Positions 44,686 to 54,793 are shown, numbered from the stretch's first letter. The stretch is DNA of 64,000 nucleotides from JAGVSR01 sp033765145 (GCA_033765145.1 JANRIH010000024.1:1-64000), one strand, 5' to 3'. Numbers and translations are program-made. Notes: generated by a model from the sequence alone, not told the origin.

Positions 44686-46275
44686 ATGTCCTCCGAAATC
44701 TTCCCGCTCAACGCCTGCCGCAAGCTTTCGATCAACAACACGGTGCCGGAACTCGTCGAGATCGCGGTCCGGCGGAATGAGGGGCGGCTCGCCGCCAGCG
44801 GCGCGTTTGTCGTCGAGACCGGCCAGCACACCGGGCGGTCAGTTGCGGACAAGTTCATCGTCCGGGACGCCGACACCGAGGGGGCCATCTGGTGGGACAA
44901 CAACAAGAGCATGAGCGAGGAGCAGTTCGAACGGCTCCTGCAAGATTTCCTGTCGTTCGCGAAGCTCAAGGAACTCTACGTCCAGGATCTCTTCGCGGGC
45001 GCTGATGCCGGCAGCCGGCTCCCGACGCGGGTCTTCTGCGAATATGCCTGGCACGCACTCTTCATTCGCCACCTTCTGCGCCGTCCGGACATGGGAGACC
45101 TCGAAAACTTCACGCCGGGTCTGACGATCGTTGCGCTGCCGTCGTTCCGCGCGGCGCCCGACTATCACGGCACGCGATCGGAAACCGTCATCGCCTGCAA
45201 TTTCACGCGGCGCATCGTGCTCATCGGCGGCACGTCCTATGCGGGTGAAATCAAGAAGAGTGTGTTCAGCTATCTCAACTACCGCCTGCCGCAGAAGGGC
45301 GTCATGCCGATGCACTGCTCGGCCAACGTCGGCGCGCAGGGCGATAGCGCCGTCTTCTTCGGACTTTCCGGAACGGGCAAGACAACGCTCTCCGCGGACC
45401 CCAAGCGCACCCTCATCGGTGACGACGAGCACGGCTGGTCGCCGCGCGGAATCTTCAATTTCGAAGGCGGGTGCTACGCCAAGACGATCCGGCTTTCGAA
45501 GGAGGCCGAACCCGAGATCCATGCGGCGGCGTCGCGCTTCGCGACCGTGCTCGAGAATGTGATCGTCAATCCCATCACGGGCGCCGCCGATTTCGACGAC
45601 GGGCGGCTCACCGAGAACACGCGTGCCGCCTATCCGCTCGAGGCGATCCCGAACGCCAGCGCAACAGGTGTTGCCGGACATCCGAAGAACATCGTCATGC
45701 TGACGGCGGATGCATTCGGCGTCATGCCGCCAATCGCCAAGCTCTCCGCTGCGCAGGCGGTCTACCATTTCCTGTCCGGATATACGGCCAAGGTCGCGGG
45801 TACCGAAAAGGGCATGGGCAGCGAACCGCAGGCGACGTTCTCGACCTGCTTCGGCGCGCCGTTCATGCCGCGGCACCCTGCGGAATACGGATCGCTGTTG
45901 CGCCGCCTCATCGCAGAGCACGGCGTCGATTGCTGGCTCGTCAACACCGGCTGGACGGGCGGCAAGTTTGGCACGGGGACCCGCATGCCGATCAAGCTGA
46001 CGCGCGCTCTGCTCAATGCCGCGCTTTCGGGTGAACTGAAGAGCCTGCCGATGCGGACCGATCCGGTGTTCGGGTTCGACGTGCCCGTGGCGGTGCCCGG
46101 TCTCGACGGCAAAGTCCTCGATCCGAGGGCAACGTGGGCCGACCCGGCGCTTTACGACGAGACGGCTCGGAAACTTGTCGGCATGTTCGAAGCGAACTTC
46201 GGCAAGTATGAGAGTCAGGTCGACGCCGAAGTACGCAATGCCCGGCCGGGCGCTGTCAACAAGGCCGCGGCGTGA
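44686..46275 (+). CDS. pckA: Phosphoenolpyruvate carboxykinase (ATP)
   Basis: A 529-residue gluconeogenic enzyme converting oxaloacetate to PEP. I choose ATG 44686 (MSSEIFPLN) behind TGGAA; ATG 44671 has no ribosome-binding site. GLSGTGKTTLSADP is the kinase-1a P-loop, IGDDEHGW the metal-binding motif, and ETGQHTGRS the substrate motif near the N-terminus. pckA next to chvGI is the standard rhizobial arrangement. In Agrobacterium and Sinorhizobium its expression responds to ChvGI or carbon status. Confidence 0.97.
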   Translation: MSSEIFPLNACRKLSINNTVPELVEIAVRRNEGRLAASGAFVVETGQHTGRSVADKFIVRDADTEGAIWWDNNKSMSEEQFERLLQDFLSFAKLKELYVQDLFAGADAGSRLPTRVFCEYAWHALFIRHLLRRPDMGDLENFTPGLTIVALPSFRAAPDYHGTRSETVIACNFTRRIVLIGGTSYAGEIKKSVFSYLNYRLPQKGVMPMHCSANVGAQGDSAVFFGLSGTGKTTLSADPKRTLIGDDEHGWSPRGIFNFEGGCYAKTIRLSKEAEPEIHAAASRFATVLENVIVNPITGAADFDDGRLTENTRAAYPLEAIPNASATGVAGHPKNIVMLTADAFGVMPPIAKLSAAQAVYHFLSGYTAKVAGTEKGMGSEPQATFSTCFGAPFMPRHPAEYGSLLRRLIAEHGVDCWLVNTGWTGGKFGTGTRMPIKLTRALLNAALSGELKSLPMRTDPVFGFDVPVAVPGLDGKVLDPRATWADPALYDETARKLVGMFEANFGKYESQVDAEVRNARPGAVNKAAA

Positions 46276-46468
46276 GCATAGCCGCCGGCGCGTGACACCG
46301 CTCGCTGCGTGACGTCAGGCGACAAACCGGCATAGGCGTCGCAGGCTCCATCGTTTCCAGGTATAGTCGGTGCATCGCGGGTCCCACCCTTGGGCCCCCT
46401 GCGATGCGTCGTTGTGCTGTGGTCAGCACGACGATCACCACAGACCGCAGGAGGTGCGGCGCCGTCTC

Positions 46469-46864
46469 ATGCTCGACTGGCTTTCCAGGGTGCTCATGCT
46501 GGAGCCGAGGCCGCGAATGCCGAAGGCTGCGATACCAGACGGGTCGGTTAGCAGCGACCCCGAGGAAATCAGGGTTCAGAGCAGCGGGCGCGACGCCGAC
46601 ATCATCCGGTGGTCGGACATCGGACGCCTCGCGATCACGGTTCGATGCGATGGGGATGCGTCGCCCCGTCTCGATTGGATCCTCGAGCACGTCGACGGCC
46701 GGACGACGCTGCACGTGCCGATGGGCATGGCCGGCGAGCACGATCTCGTCATGACGATGCAAGTCCGGCTGCACGGCTTCGACCGAATGGCCGTCGTCGA
46801 AGCGTTGAGCGCGCCAAAGAGCGCGCGATTTGAGGTTTGGGATCGATCCTGGCCGCTGGAATAG
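46469..46864 (+). CDS. Small protein of unknown function
   Basis: A 131-residue protein with a good ribosome-binding site (AGGAGGTG, 46449-46456) before ATG 46469. It is hydrophilic, has no signal peptide, and consists of alternating beta-like segments (IIRWSDIGRLAITVR, TTLHVPMGM, LVMTMQVRLHG) ending in a PKSARFEVWD motif. I do not recognise a family. It may be a small beta-sheet regulatory or immunity-like protein. It lies alone between pckA and the convergent desaturase. Confidence 0.5.
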   Translation: MLDWLSRVLMLEPRPRMPKAAIPDGSVSSDPEEIRVQSSGRDADIIRWSDIGRLAITVRCDGDASPRLDWILEHVDGRTTLHVPMGMAGEHDLVMTMQVRLHGFDRMAVVEALSAPKSARFEVWDRSWPLE

Positions 46865-46927
46865 CCTCGGACGGCATACTGCGCAGCGCTGCCGGTCCGC
46901 TGAAGTCTGCAGCGCTCTCCCAGACAA

Positions 46928-48091
46928 TCAAGCTCTAAGTGTCGATGCTTCCTCGAACGTCACGAGCCTGCGGCCGGCTTCGTCCCAGAGCTTCAGACGC
47001 GCGCACGACAGGCTATCGAAGAGCGTCAAGCGATTGATCGATTGAAGTTCCTGGCTGGCAGCGAGGCAGGCGTCGAGCTTGTAGTTCGGGATCATACTGT
47101 TCAGATGGTGGATGTGGTGCAGGCCGATGGAGCCCGTGAACCAGTTCAGCACCGGATGGAGGACGTAGTACGAGCTGCCATGGAGTGCGGCGACCTGGAA
47201 CGACCACTCGTCCGCGCCGTCCCAGACCGTATCTTCGAACTGGTGCTGGATGAAGAACAGCCAGCCGCCGACTGCGGTCGCGATGTGCAGCATTGGCCAT
47301 GCGATCCAGAACAGGCGATCATACCCCACGAACCAGCCGACCGTTCCCCAGACAGCCACAAGCACCACGTTGAGGCCCATGACGCTCGACCATGTATCAC
47401 GCGGCGGATAGGGGTGCAGCCAGGGCAGGCGCTGAATGACCGCGAAATAAAACGGCACGCCGAAGCCAAACAGAAACAGCGGATGTCGGTAGATGCGATA
47501 GCCGAGCTGCTGCAGCGGCGAGAGCTTCTCATATTCTGCGATGGTCAGTGTCTTGATATCGCCGACGCCGCGCTTCTCGAGATGGCCGGAGCCCGCGTGA
47601 TGCTGGGCATGCTCGCGGCGCCACAGGCCGTAGGGCGTGATCGTCAAAAGACTGATGGCGCGCCCGGTCCACGTGTTTGCCTGCGTCGTCGAAAAGAAAG
47701 AGCCGTGTCCGCAGTCGTGCTGAATGATGAAATAGCGGACGAGGAGGCCGCCTGCAGGTATCGCGAGCATCAGCGTCAGCCAGTAGTGCGTATCGACAGT
47801 CGCGAACATCGCCGCCACGATGGCGACGAAGGGGATCGTCGTCGTCACGATCTGCTGGATTGCGCGGCGATTGTCGGCGCCCCGGAAGGCCATGCAGTGG
47901 AGTGCCATGCGGCGAGCTGTGACCTTCAAGGCCTCCGTATTCAGCTCCTGGGCTGCGCGGTCGATGATGGCATTGGCTGATCTATCGTGTGGCACAGAGT
48001 CGAGGCTGGCACTTTTGGGCTGCGCGGCGGCGGAGGCGGTTTGCACGGCGGGAAGGGTCCAGTTCTTGGCGAGCAGCGCGACCTTGCGCAA
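46928..48091 (-). CDS. Membrane fatty-acid desaturase (DesA/omega-6 type)
   Basis: A protein of up to 387 residues that should introduce double bonds into membrane lipid acyl chains. The three His boxes of the di-iron centre are present: HDCGHGS, HAQHH and HIHHLN. Four to six hydrophobic segments flank them. The N-terminal ~60 residues are poorly conserved and the first in-frame start is TTG at 48091; GTG codons at 48046 and 47995 are alternatives, none with a clear ribosome-binding site. Regiospecificity (delta-9 or delta-12) cannot be assigned. Confidence 0.88.
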   Translation of the reverse strand: MRKVALLAKNWTLPAVQTASAAAQPKSASLDSVPHDRSANAIIDRAAQELNTEALKVTARRMALHCMAFRGADNRRAIQQIVTTTIPFVAIVAAMFATVDTHYWLTLMLAIPAGGLLVRYFIIQHDCGHGSFFSTTQANTWTGRAISLLTITPYGLWRREHAQHHAGSGHLEKRGVGDIKTLTIAEYEKLSPLQQLGYRIYRHPLFLFGFGVPFYFAVIQRLPWLHPYPPRDTWSSVMGLNVVLVAVWGTVGWFVGYDRLFWIAWPMLHIATAVGGWLFFIQHQFEDTVWDGADEWSFQVAALHGSSYYVLHPVLNWFTGSIGLHHIHHLNSMIPNYKLDACLAASQELQSINRLTLFDSLSCARLKLWDEAGRRLVTFEEASTLRA

Positions 48092-48341
48092 CGTGAAGGC
48101 CGTAGCACAGTCGTCGCGCCCGGGCGATAGATCAAGACGCGCACTTGAAACTGATGTGTGAAAAGCAGCGCAGCGTGCTTTCGCCGACGCACTTTAGGTG
48201 CAGCAGGCCCGGTACATCTGGCCGCTCCCGCCATTGGCGCTCCGGCACGGTCGGCCGTTCACGTCGTGTTGCGATGCGTCAGCTCCATCAGATTGCGTGA
48301 TGCGGTGCGACACCGCTGCTGATCGCAAAGCTCGACGCGGC

Positions 48342-49556
48342 CTAGTGCTGACCCCAGATTTCGACGACGGCCGGGGTTCCTTCGAATAGATTCGTCAGGC
48401 CTTTCGACAGATCGAATCGAGAACGATAGCGCGCCCGGATCTCCTTGATGGCCGCTCGGCCAACCTTGAATTCCAAGGGACCATAAGGCTTTCCCGGCTC
48501 GACCCGCTCGCGCATCTGGAAGACTTCGTCGGGGCCCGACTGGAAGACGACGCGGATTTCTCGAAGCGTGATCGCGCGGTCCTTCGCGACGACGCGCAAC
48601 CGCGCAAACCCGCCCTCGTTCGGGCTCACGGGGATCAGATCGCGGTCATAGCCGGTGAAGCCCGCCGTTTGCGCGCCCAAGAGAACCCATCCTTCGTTGA
48701 ACTTTACGCCTTCGCCGGACGCGCCGAGCCATGTCTTCGCATATTCGCCGGTAATTTCGATTCGCGAGTGGTTCTTGCTGTCCAATTTCGGCCGGTAGGT
48801 GAGTTCGATCGTCGCGATGAACTTGTTGCCGTCGATCTCGATCCAGCTCGTCTGGGTGTCGGCCTTCAATTCGTCGACGATTGTCACATCCTGACGTGTG
48901 CCGTCGGCATAGGTGATTTTCGCCTTGTCGACGAAGATCGGGCTTCCCAGAACGCGAAGTCGAATGCGATCGAACTTGCCGATCTCGCGGCCGACTTCGA
49001 TCGTCTCCTGTTCGCGCGCGAGTGGCACCAGCTTGTGGCCGAACAGAATGCCGTCTTCGGTCAGCTTCTCGCCCTTCTTGATCGCTGACGACCCTGACGG
49101 CGACGGCGCCGGGTTATTGGCGACGGCTGGCGCGGCGGCTCGCTCCATCCGCCGGCCCGCGCGCGACTGGTCACCGAGAACCTTCACTGTCGTCGCGCCT
49201 GACGATGCGTTCCACGTGACGACGACGGAATTGATGAAACGGTCCTTCTTGGCGGGATCGATGGCGCGACTGCGCTCGCCGCCGCGCATGTTGATCTGCC
49301 GCTCTTCGAGATGGAAGCTCTGATCGTCATAGACCACTCGAACCTGGCTGACGTCGATGGCGTTCTCGCCGGCGTTTCGAATGCGGACGGAGCGGAAGCC
49401 GCCCTTCGCGGTCGAGACATCGATGGTCACGCTGCCGGCCTTCGACACGTCGATCTCGGCCGAACCGATCTCGATCAAGTCCTCGGCCCAAACCGGCAGC
49501 CCGAGGGCCATCCAACCGGTGAGGATCAGCGCGAAGAGAAGGCTTGGAAACCGCAT
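48342..49556 (-). CDS. Secreted protein of three tandem beta-sandwich-like repeats
   Basis: A 404-residue protein with a clear signal peptide (MRFPSLLFALILTGWMALG..VWA). The rest is three related modules of roughly 110-130 residues, at about 26-130, 165-275 and 290-404. Each has the order F-(R/K)-x-(V/I)-R-(I/L), then a (V/I)-x-(F/Y)-x-(D/S)-G-type strand, a polar loop, a Ser/Arg-Ile-Asp segment and a Tyr-Arg or Val-Lys strand. Resemblance to DUF2541-type domains is possible. It is presumably periplasmic. Function unknown. Confidence 0.7.
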   Translation of the reverse strand: MRFPSLLFALILTGWMALGLPVWAEDLIEIGSAEIDVSKAGSVTIDVSTAKGGFRSVRIRNAGENAIDVSQVRVVYDDQSFHLEERQINMRGGERSRAIDPAKKDRFINSVVVTWNASSGATTVKVLGDQSRAGRRMERAAAPAVANNPAPSPSGSSAIKKGEKLTEDGILFGHKLVPLAREQETIEVGREIGKFDRIRLRVLGSPIFVDKAKITYADGTRQDVTIVDELKADTQTSWIEIDGNKFIATIELTYRPKLDSKNHSRIEITGEYAKTWLGASGEGVKFNEGWVLLGAQTAGFTGYDRDLIPVSPNEGGFARLRVVAKDRAITLREIRVVFQSGPDEVFQMRERVEPGKPYGPLEFKVGRAAIKEIRARYRSRFDLSKGLTNLFEGTPAVVEIWGQH

Positions 49557-49738
49557 GTCGCTTACTCGCTGTTCGGCAGGCGTCGATGGCCTTCAACCGC
49601 CATAGCGCATGGTTCATCTCTCGAAAAGGCTTCAGCCGCGAGATAACAGTGTTCCGGCGGGACCGTTTGATGGCACTGTCGCTGACGGGACACGGCGGGA
49701 GACGCTGGCGCCCGGCAGTCAGGAGGCTGGCCAGAGAT

Positions 49739-51166
49739 ATGGAATGTCCGTCGCATCACCCAGGCTCGGTCGCTGACGTCTCTACACTTGATGCTCGGTT
49801 CGGTGCTGGTCTCGCAGCGCTCGCGGCGCACTTCGGCGGGAAGTTCATCACGGGTGACGCGGTTCGCGGCCAGCACGCCAACACGCTCACGTGGCTGCCG
49901 GCCTCCGTGCCGGACGCCGTGCTGATGGCCGAAACCGTCCAAGACGTCGAGGCCGCGGTCGTGATCGCCGCCACTCACCGCGTGCCGATCATCCCGTTTG
50001 GCGCGGGCACGTCGCTCGAAGGGCATACGAACGCGCCCGATGGCGGGCTTTCGCTCGATCTTTCGAAGATGAACCGCATCATTGCCGTTCACGCCGATGA
50101 TCTCGACATCGTCGTAGAGCCCGGCGTCACGCTCACGCAGCTCGACACGGAATTGCGCGACACGGGTCTCTTCTTTCCGGTCGATCCCGGTGCGCGGCAT
50201 GCAACCCTCGGGGGCATGGCCGCGACGCGGGCCTCGGGCACGACGACTGTTCGCTATGGCTCCATGCGCGACAACGTGATGGCGCTATCGGTCGTGCTCG
50301 CCGACGGTCGTCTCGTCAACACCGGGAGCCGCGCCAGGAAATCGGCCGCAGGCTACGATCTGACGCGGCTCTTCGTCGGTTCGGAAGGAACGCTCGGTAT
50401 CATCGTCGGCCTGACGTTGCGGCTCTGGCCGAGGCCCGCGACCGCATGGTCTGGCATACTTGCGTTTCCCTCTCTCCGCGCGGCAGCGGATGCCACGGTC
50501 CTCGCCATCCAGTCGGGTCTCGATCTCTCGCGGATCGAGCTTATCGACCAGCGGATGGCCACGGCGATCAACCGGTATTCCGGCACGCGATTACCTGAGG
50601 ACGGTCCGGTCCTTTTTGTCGACATCGAGGGATCGCCGGAGGCCGTGGCCGAACACGCGAGGCTCATGGCGGAGATCGCTGACGGTGCCGGCGGACGGCT
50701 TGCCGAGGCCGCTCTTCAAGATGCCGACCGGCGACAACTCTGGCGGGGCCGGCACGATGCGTTCTGGGCCGTCAAATCGTTCTGGCCGGGGCGCACGCCC
50801 GTCGTGACCGACGCCTGTGTGCCGCTGTCGGAGCTTGCGGACGCCATCGAGGCCGCCGCGCGGGACGCGGAGGCACTGCAACTCGACGCCCCCATCCTCG
50901 GTCATGTGGGGGACGGGAATTTCCACGCCATCGCGATGATCGACCCGGCGGACGGGACTCAATGCGATCGACTGCACCGCTTCGTCGACGGAATTGCGCG
51001 GCGGGCTATCGCGGCCGGCGGCACGTCGACCGGCGAGCATGGGATCGGAGAACGGAAGAAGTCGCTTCTTGCGGTGGAGGCGGGTGAAGCGCTTTCCGCC
51101 ATGCGAGCGATCAAGGCGGCGCTCGATCCTTACCGAATTCTTAATCCGGGCAAGATCATCGATTGA
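49739..51166 (+). CDS. FAD-linked oxidase (D-lactate dehydrogenase / GlcD family)
   Basis: A 475-residue flavoprotein. I start it at ATG 49739 behind AGGAGG (49721-49726); the frame is open to 49544 but the extra leader is not family-like. The PCMH-type FAD-binding domain has PFGAGTSLEGHTNAPDGG, PGARHATLGGMAATRASG and VGSEGTLGIIVGLTLRL. The C-terminal oxidase domain has GHVGDGNFHAIAM and the flavin/metal motif STGEHGIGERKK. This pattern fits D-2-hydroxyacid (D-lactate or glycolate) dehydrogenases. No GlcE/GlcF partners are adjacent, so D-lactate is the likelier substrate. Confidence 0.9.
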   Translation: MECPSHHPGSVADVSTLDARFGAGLAALAAHFGGKFITGDAVRGQHANTLTWLPASVPDAVLMAETVQDVEAAVVIAATHRVPIIPFGAGTSLEGHTNAPDGGLSLDLSKMNRIIAVHADDLDIVVEPGVTLTQLDTELRDTGLFFPVDPGARHATLGGMAATRASGTTTVRYGSMRDNVMALSVVLADGRLVNTGSRARKSAAGYDLTRLFVGSEGTLGIIVGLTLRLWPRPATAWSGILAFPSLRAAADATVLAIQSGLDLSRIELIDQRMATAINRYSGTRLPEDGPVLFVDIEGSPEAVAEHARLMAEIADGAGGRLAEAALQDADRRQLWRGRHDAFWAVKSFWPGRTPVVTDACVPLSELADAIEAAARDAEALQLDAPILGHVGDGNFHAIAMIDPADGTQCDRLHRFVDGIARRAIAAGGTSTGEHGIGERKKSLLAVEAGEALSAMRAIKAALDPYRILNPGKIID

Positions 51167-51344
51167 TTGCCGCGAAAGCGCGCGTTCACTGTTTCCCCGA
51201 CAATACATGAGTTTTTCGCGGTTCTCCGTATTCGGATTGCACGCGCGAAATCGATGTTAACCCTTTCCGTGTCAAACCATTTAATGCGGGAGGCAGCGTC
51301 AGTTGCCGCCTTGAAGTGGCGTATTGCGTATCGGTAACCGGCGT

Positions 51345-52976
51345 ATGGCGGTCAAAATCAAACGGGAGCGGCCTGATCAGCGGCGGCACCACCGCGTGAC
51401 CGCGCCGTTGTTCGTCGAGTATTCCGGCATTACCGCCCGCGCCGCGGACTGGTCACTCGGCGGGCTGCGCGTCGAACGCTTCGAAGGCGCTGTCCCCGCG
51501 ACCGGTACGGAAATTCCCCTCGATCTTACGCTGCCGTTCCAGGGCTTCGACGTCCGCTTCAAGATAGAGGCAGAGGTCGTTCGCACCAATCCCGCCGAAG
51601 GCATGTTCGCCGTCCGCTATACCCAGATTGGCGAGCGCGAGCGGGAGTTGATGCAACATTTCATCGAGGAGCTTATCCGCGGCTCGATGGTCGATGTCGA
51701 GGATACGATCCAGCGCATCGACGTGCCGGTGACGCCGGCCTCGCTCCAGCCCGATCTTCCCAAGGCGCAGGACGGCCAGGTTCCGGTCCGCCGCTGGCCG
51801 GTCAAGACCGTCGTCATGTCCGGTGTCTATCTCGCGCTCGGGACGGCGGTCTTCACGTATGCGTCGATCCTGTTCTATTCGAACTTCTTCAAGCTCGAGG
51901 TCGAGAGCGCGGTCATCACGGCGCCGGTCGAAGCGATCGTCGCGCACGCGGACGGGCAGGTCGAGATCGGCGCGTTGGCACCCGGCCAGGACATCAAGTC
52001 GAGCGACGTCATCCTGCGCGTTATTGACAGCACGGTCGAGCGTGAGATCGAGATTGCCGACCTTGAGGTCAAGGAGCGCAAGGCCAAGCTCGCCTATGCG
52101 AAACGCCGGCAAGCCGAGGAACTCGATCGCGCGAAGAGCTATGCCGCGGTCGAGATGAAGAACATCGAACAGACGCGGATCGAGATCGAGAGCCTGATGG
52201 CTCAGGTGAAGATCGCGGAAGAGAACCAGGGGCGTCTCGCGAGCCTCCATTCGAAAGGGTACACGACGGACGTGAAGCTCAACGAGGCACAGACCGATGT
52301 CTTGAAGATCCGCAAGGAACTCGCGATCCGGCAGGTCGAACTTTCCGCGCGCATCGACCTCGCGTCGAACAACTACGGCAAGCGGATGTTCTCGGGCAAC
52401 GAGACGATCGGCAGTGCGGACCTCATCGGCAGCGTCAAGGATCTCGAGGCTGAAGTGCGGCTCATCGAGCACGAGATTCTGCTCTCCCAGCAGCGGCACA
52501 TTTCCTATCTCAATCAGCGCGAGCGCGATGCCGTGCGGGCGCCGTTCGATGCGCGGGTGTTGGAAGTCAGGAAGCCCGAGGGCGCGCAGGTCAAGCGCGG
52601 CGACGTGGTCGCGATCATCGAGAACCGCAACAGGCGGCATGTCACGGCTTGGCTGAAGCAAGACGAAGTGATGCGCGTCGGGCTCGGCGACGAAGTGCAG
52701 CTTTTCATGCCGGCACTCGGCGAAACGCTCACGGGCCGCATTTCCGAAATCGACCGCACGACGGGGTTCGTGCGCGAGCAGGAAGCGCAGGGCATCATGG
52801 CCTATGAATGGCGCGGCCAGCACGATCGCTCGGCGATGGTGACAATCGCGTTCGACGAGCCGGAAAAGGTGCGCGACGAGGACAAGTACAGGCCGGGACT
52901 GCCGGTCATCGCCGTCTTCGACCAGCGTTCCACCAGTCCCGCGATCTCGGGCCTCAGCGGCCTCCTCGGGCTCTAG
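51345..52976 (+). CDS. Alg44-like PilZ / membrane-fusion protein for alginate polymerisation
   Basis: A 543-residue inner-membrane protein. Residues ~10-110 form a PilZ domain with an intact c-di-GMP motif: R13-RHH-R17 and D35-W-S37-L-G-G40. One TM segment lies at about 154-178. The periplasmic part is HlyD-like: a barrel-sandwich segment (ITAPVEAIVAHADGQV), a ~180-residue coiled coil, the second half-lipoyl segment (VRAPFDARVLEVRKPEGAQV) and a beta barrel. This order (PilZ-TM-HlyD) is that of Alg44, which activates the alginate polymerase when it binds c-di-GMP. ATG 51345 is used rather than the TTG at 51324. The Alg8-like gene follows after 11 bp. Confidence 0.9.
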   Translation: MAVKIKRERPDQRRHHRVTAPLFVEYSGITARAADWSLGGLRVERFEGAVPATGTEIPLDLTLPFQGFDVRFKIEAEVVRTNPAEGMFAVRYTQIGERERELMQHFIEELIRGSMVDVEDTIQRIDVPVTPASLQPDLPKAQDGQVPVRRWPVKTVVMSGVYLALGTAVFTYASILFYSNFFKLEVESAVITAPVEAIVAHADGQVEIGALAPGQDIKSSDVILRVIDSTVEREIEIADLEVKERKAKLAYAKRRQAEELDRAKSYAAVEMKNIEQTRIEIESLMAQVKIAEENQGRLASLHSKGYTTDVKLNEAQTDVLKIRKELAIRQVELSARIDLASNNYGKRMFSGNETIGSADLIGSVKDLEAEVRLIEHEILLSQQRHISYLNQRERDAVRAPFDARVLEVRKPEGAQVKRGDVVAIIENRNRRHVTAWLKQDEVMRVGLGDEVQLFMPALGETLTGRISEIDRTTGFVREQEAQGIMAYEWRGQHDRSAMVTIAFDEPEKVRDEDKYRPGLPVIAVFDQRSTSPAISGLSGLLGL

Positions 52977-52987
52977 GATCGGGCGCC

Positions 52988-54589
52988 ATGCAGGCTGCAA
53001 ACGGGCAACTCGCAAACGGTGGCCTCGTTCTCGAGGATCCGACAAAGCCGCTTCCATTCAGTGAGAAGTGGTCGTTCACGGTTCTCGCACAAATCTTTCT
53101 CTTCTGGTCGATCTGCTTCATCTTCCTCGAGGTCGTGCCGAATTCGATCTGGGACGCGTCCAACCGCGAGATCATGTATGTGATCGGGTTGCTCGGCATC
53201 TGGCGCTATCTCTGGTGGTTCAACCACTTCATGCGCGCCCTGGTGTTCGAGAAGATCACCTATCCCAAGATGCGGGATCGCGCCGCGGCGCTCTGGGCCT
53301 CGGGCTGGCGGCCGCGGCATATCCACATCCAGATGACCACGTTCCGCGAGCATCGAGAGATTTCGGAAGCGGTCATTCGCGCGCTGGCGGAGGAAATTCG
53401 CGAAGCAGGTGTTCCGGCCACGATCTGGCTCGGCTCCTCGGAAGCCTCCGACGAGCAGAAGATCGCGCGGCATCTGAAGCTCGTTGCGAGTGATCTCGAC
53501 ATCACGCTCAGGATCATCCGCCAGAATCAGCCCGGCAAGCGCGTCGCGATCGCGCTCATCCTGCGCGCCATGTCGCGTGAGGGGCTCGGCAAGAATGATC
53601 TCGTCATCTTCATGGATGGCGATTTCGTTCTCCATCCCGGCGCCATGCGGCGCTGTTTCCCGCTGTTTGCGTTCGACCCGGAACTCCACGCGCTGACGAC
53701 CGACGAATACGTGCTCGTCAAGGGACCGCGCTGGATGCAGACGTGGCTCGACATGCGTTTCTCGCAGCGGCGACTCGCGATGCAGAGCCATGCTCTATCA
53801 AATCGCGTCCTAACGCTGACGGGGCGCTTTTCCGTCTTCCGCGCGACGCACATCACGAGTCATGAGTTCATCCGGCTGCAGGAGGCCGATTACCTCAACC
53901 ACTGGCTCTGGGGCACGTTCCGCTTCCTCTCCGGCGACGACAAGAGCACGTGGTACACGCTCCTCAAGCATGGCGTGAAAATGACTTACGTGCCCGATGC
54001 TGCGGGCACGACGATCGAAGTCGTCGAAGGCTCTGGCGTCACGCGCATGGTCGAGAACCTCAGGCGCTGGTCGGGCAACATGTTGCGAAACGGTCAACGG
54101 GCGATCCAGCTCGGGCCGCGGCGCATGCCGTTCTTCATCTGGTGGTGCTGCGTCGACCAGCGGCTCGCGATGTGGACGATGCTGTTCTCTCCCATGCTGG
54201 CGTTCGCGGGCACCGTGAAGATGGGCACATCCTTTCTGGCGGCATACGTGGTCTACATCGCGATCACGCGCGGGATGCTGTCGATGGTGCTGTTCCGGTA
54301 CGCGCGCCGTGTCGATCTCGGCTACGTCTGGACCCTCTATGCGAACCAGCTCCTCAACGCAGCGGTCAAGGTCTACATGATGTGGCGGCTTGCCAAGCAG
54401 AAGTGGTCCAACCGCGGCAACCAGAAGCAAGGGTTTACAGGTGATGCCTGGATCGTCCGATTTCGGGAAGCCATGGCGGCCTGGCTTACGACGCTCTCGT
54501 TCGTGTCGCTGCTCGTCGTCGTCGTGATCTATACCGGCCTCATCAAGGCACCGAGCCTCGGGTTCATCCAGGTCATGGTGCTCGGCTAG
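52988..54589 (+). CDS. Alg8-like alginate polymerase (family 2 glycosyltransferase)
   Basis: A 533-residue multi-pass membrane glycosyltransferase predicted to polymerise mannuronate from GDP-mannuronate. I start it at ATG 52988, 11 bp after the Alg44-like stop; the open frame to 52808 lies inside that gene. N-terminal TM segments lie at ~32-50 and 62-80, then a cytoplasmic GT domain with DGD (210-212), TDEY (238-241), TGRFSVFRA, SGDDKSTW (315-322) and the product-binding LRRW (358-361). C-terminal TM segments follow, with the NRGNQKQGF stretch characteristic of Alg8. Cellulose synthase motifs such as QXXRW are present only in this Alg8-type form. Confidence 0.92.
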   Translation: MQAANGQLANGGLVLEDPTKPLPFSEKWSFTVLAQIFLFWSICFIFLEVVPNSIWDASNREIMYVIGLLGIWRYLWWFNHFMRALVFEKITYPKMRDRAAALWASGWRPRHIHIQMTTFREHREISEAVIRALAEEIREAGVPATIWLGSSEASDEQKIARHLKLVASDLDITLRIIRQNQPGKRVAIALILRAMSREGLGKNDLVIFMDGDFVLHPGAMRRCFPLFAFDPELHALTTDEYVLVKGPRWMQTWLDMRFSQRRLAMQSHALSNRVLTLTGRFSVFRATHITSHEFIRLQEADYLNHWLWGTFRFLSGDDKSTWYTLLKHGVKMTYVPDAAGTTIEVVEGSGVTRMVENLRRWSGNMLRNGQRAIQLGPRRMPFFIWWCCVDQRLAMWTMLFSPMLAFAGTVKMGTSFLAAYVVYIAITRGMLSMVLFRYARRVDLGYVWTLYANQLLNAAVKVYMMWRLAKQKWSNRGNQKQGFTGDAWIVRFREAMAAWLTTLSFVSLLVVVVIYTGLIKAPSLGFIQVMVLG

Positions 54590-54793
54590 CGGCGCGACGA
54601 CACACGAGTCGCAGCGTGCGAAAAAGTCCCTAAACTCCGTAAAATTTGCGGCATTTGTTTCAGCCGTCCTTGGGTCTCTCCCATCCATAGTGCCGATCAT
54701 TGAAGCGGTGTCGTCAGCGTGCGCTCGCGCGAACCGGACCTGCTTCGGGGTGGCGTTCAGCCGGGTGTGACCGGCGATGTGGGAGCAGCAGAC

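Noticed and set aside
46370..46468. Longer start for the 131-residue protein
   Set aside because: The upstream 33 codons precede the ribosome-binding site at 46449-46456 and are Cys/His-rich noise.
52988..54589. Cellulose synthase (BcsA) or other c-di-GMP-dependent synthase
   Set aside because: The PilZ domain is on the separate Alg44-like protein, and the SGDDKSTW and NRGNQKQGF stretches are Alg8-type.
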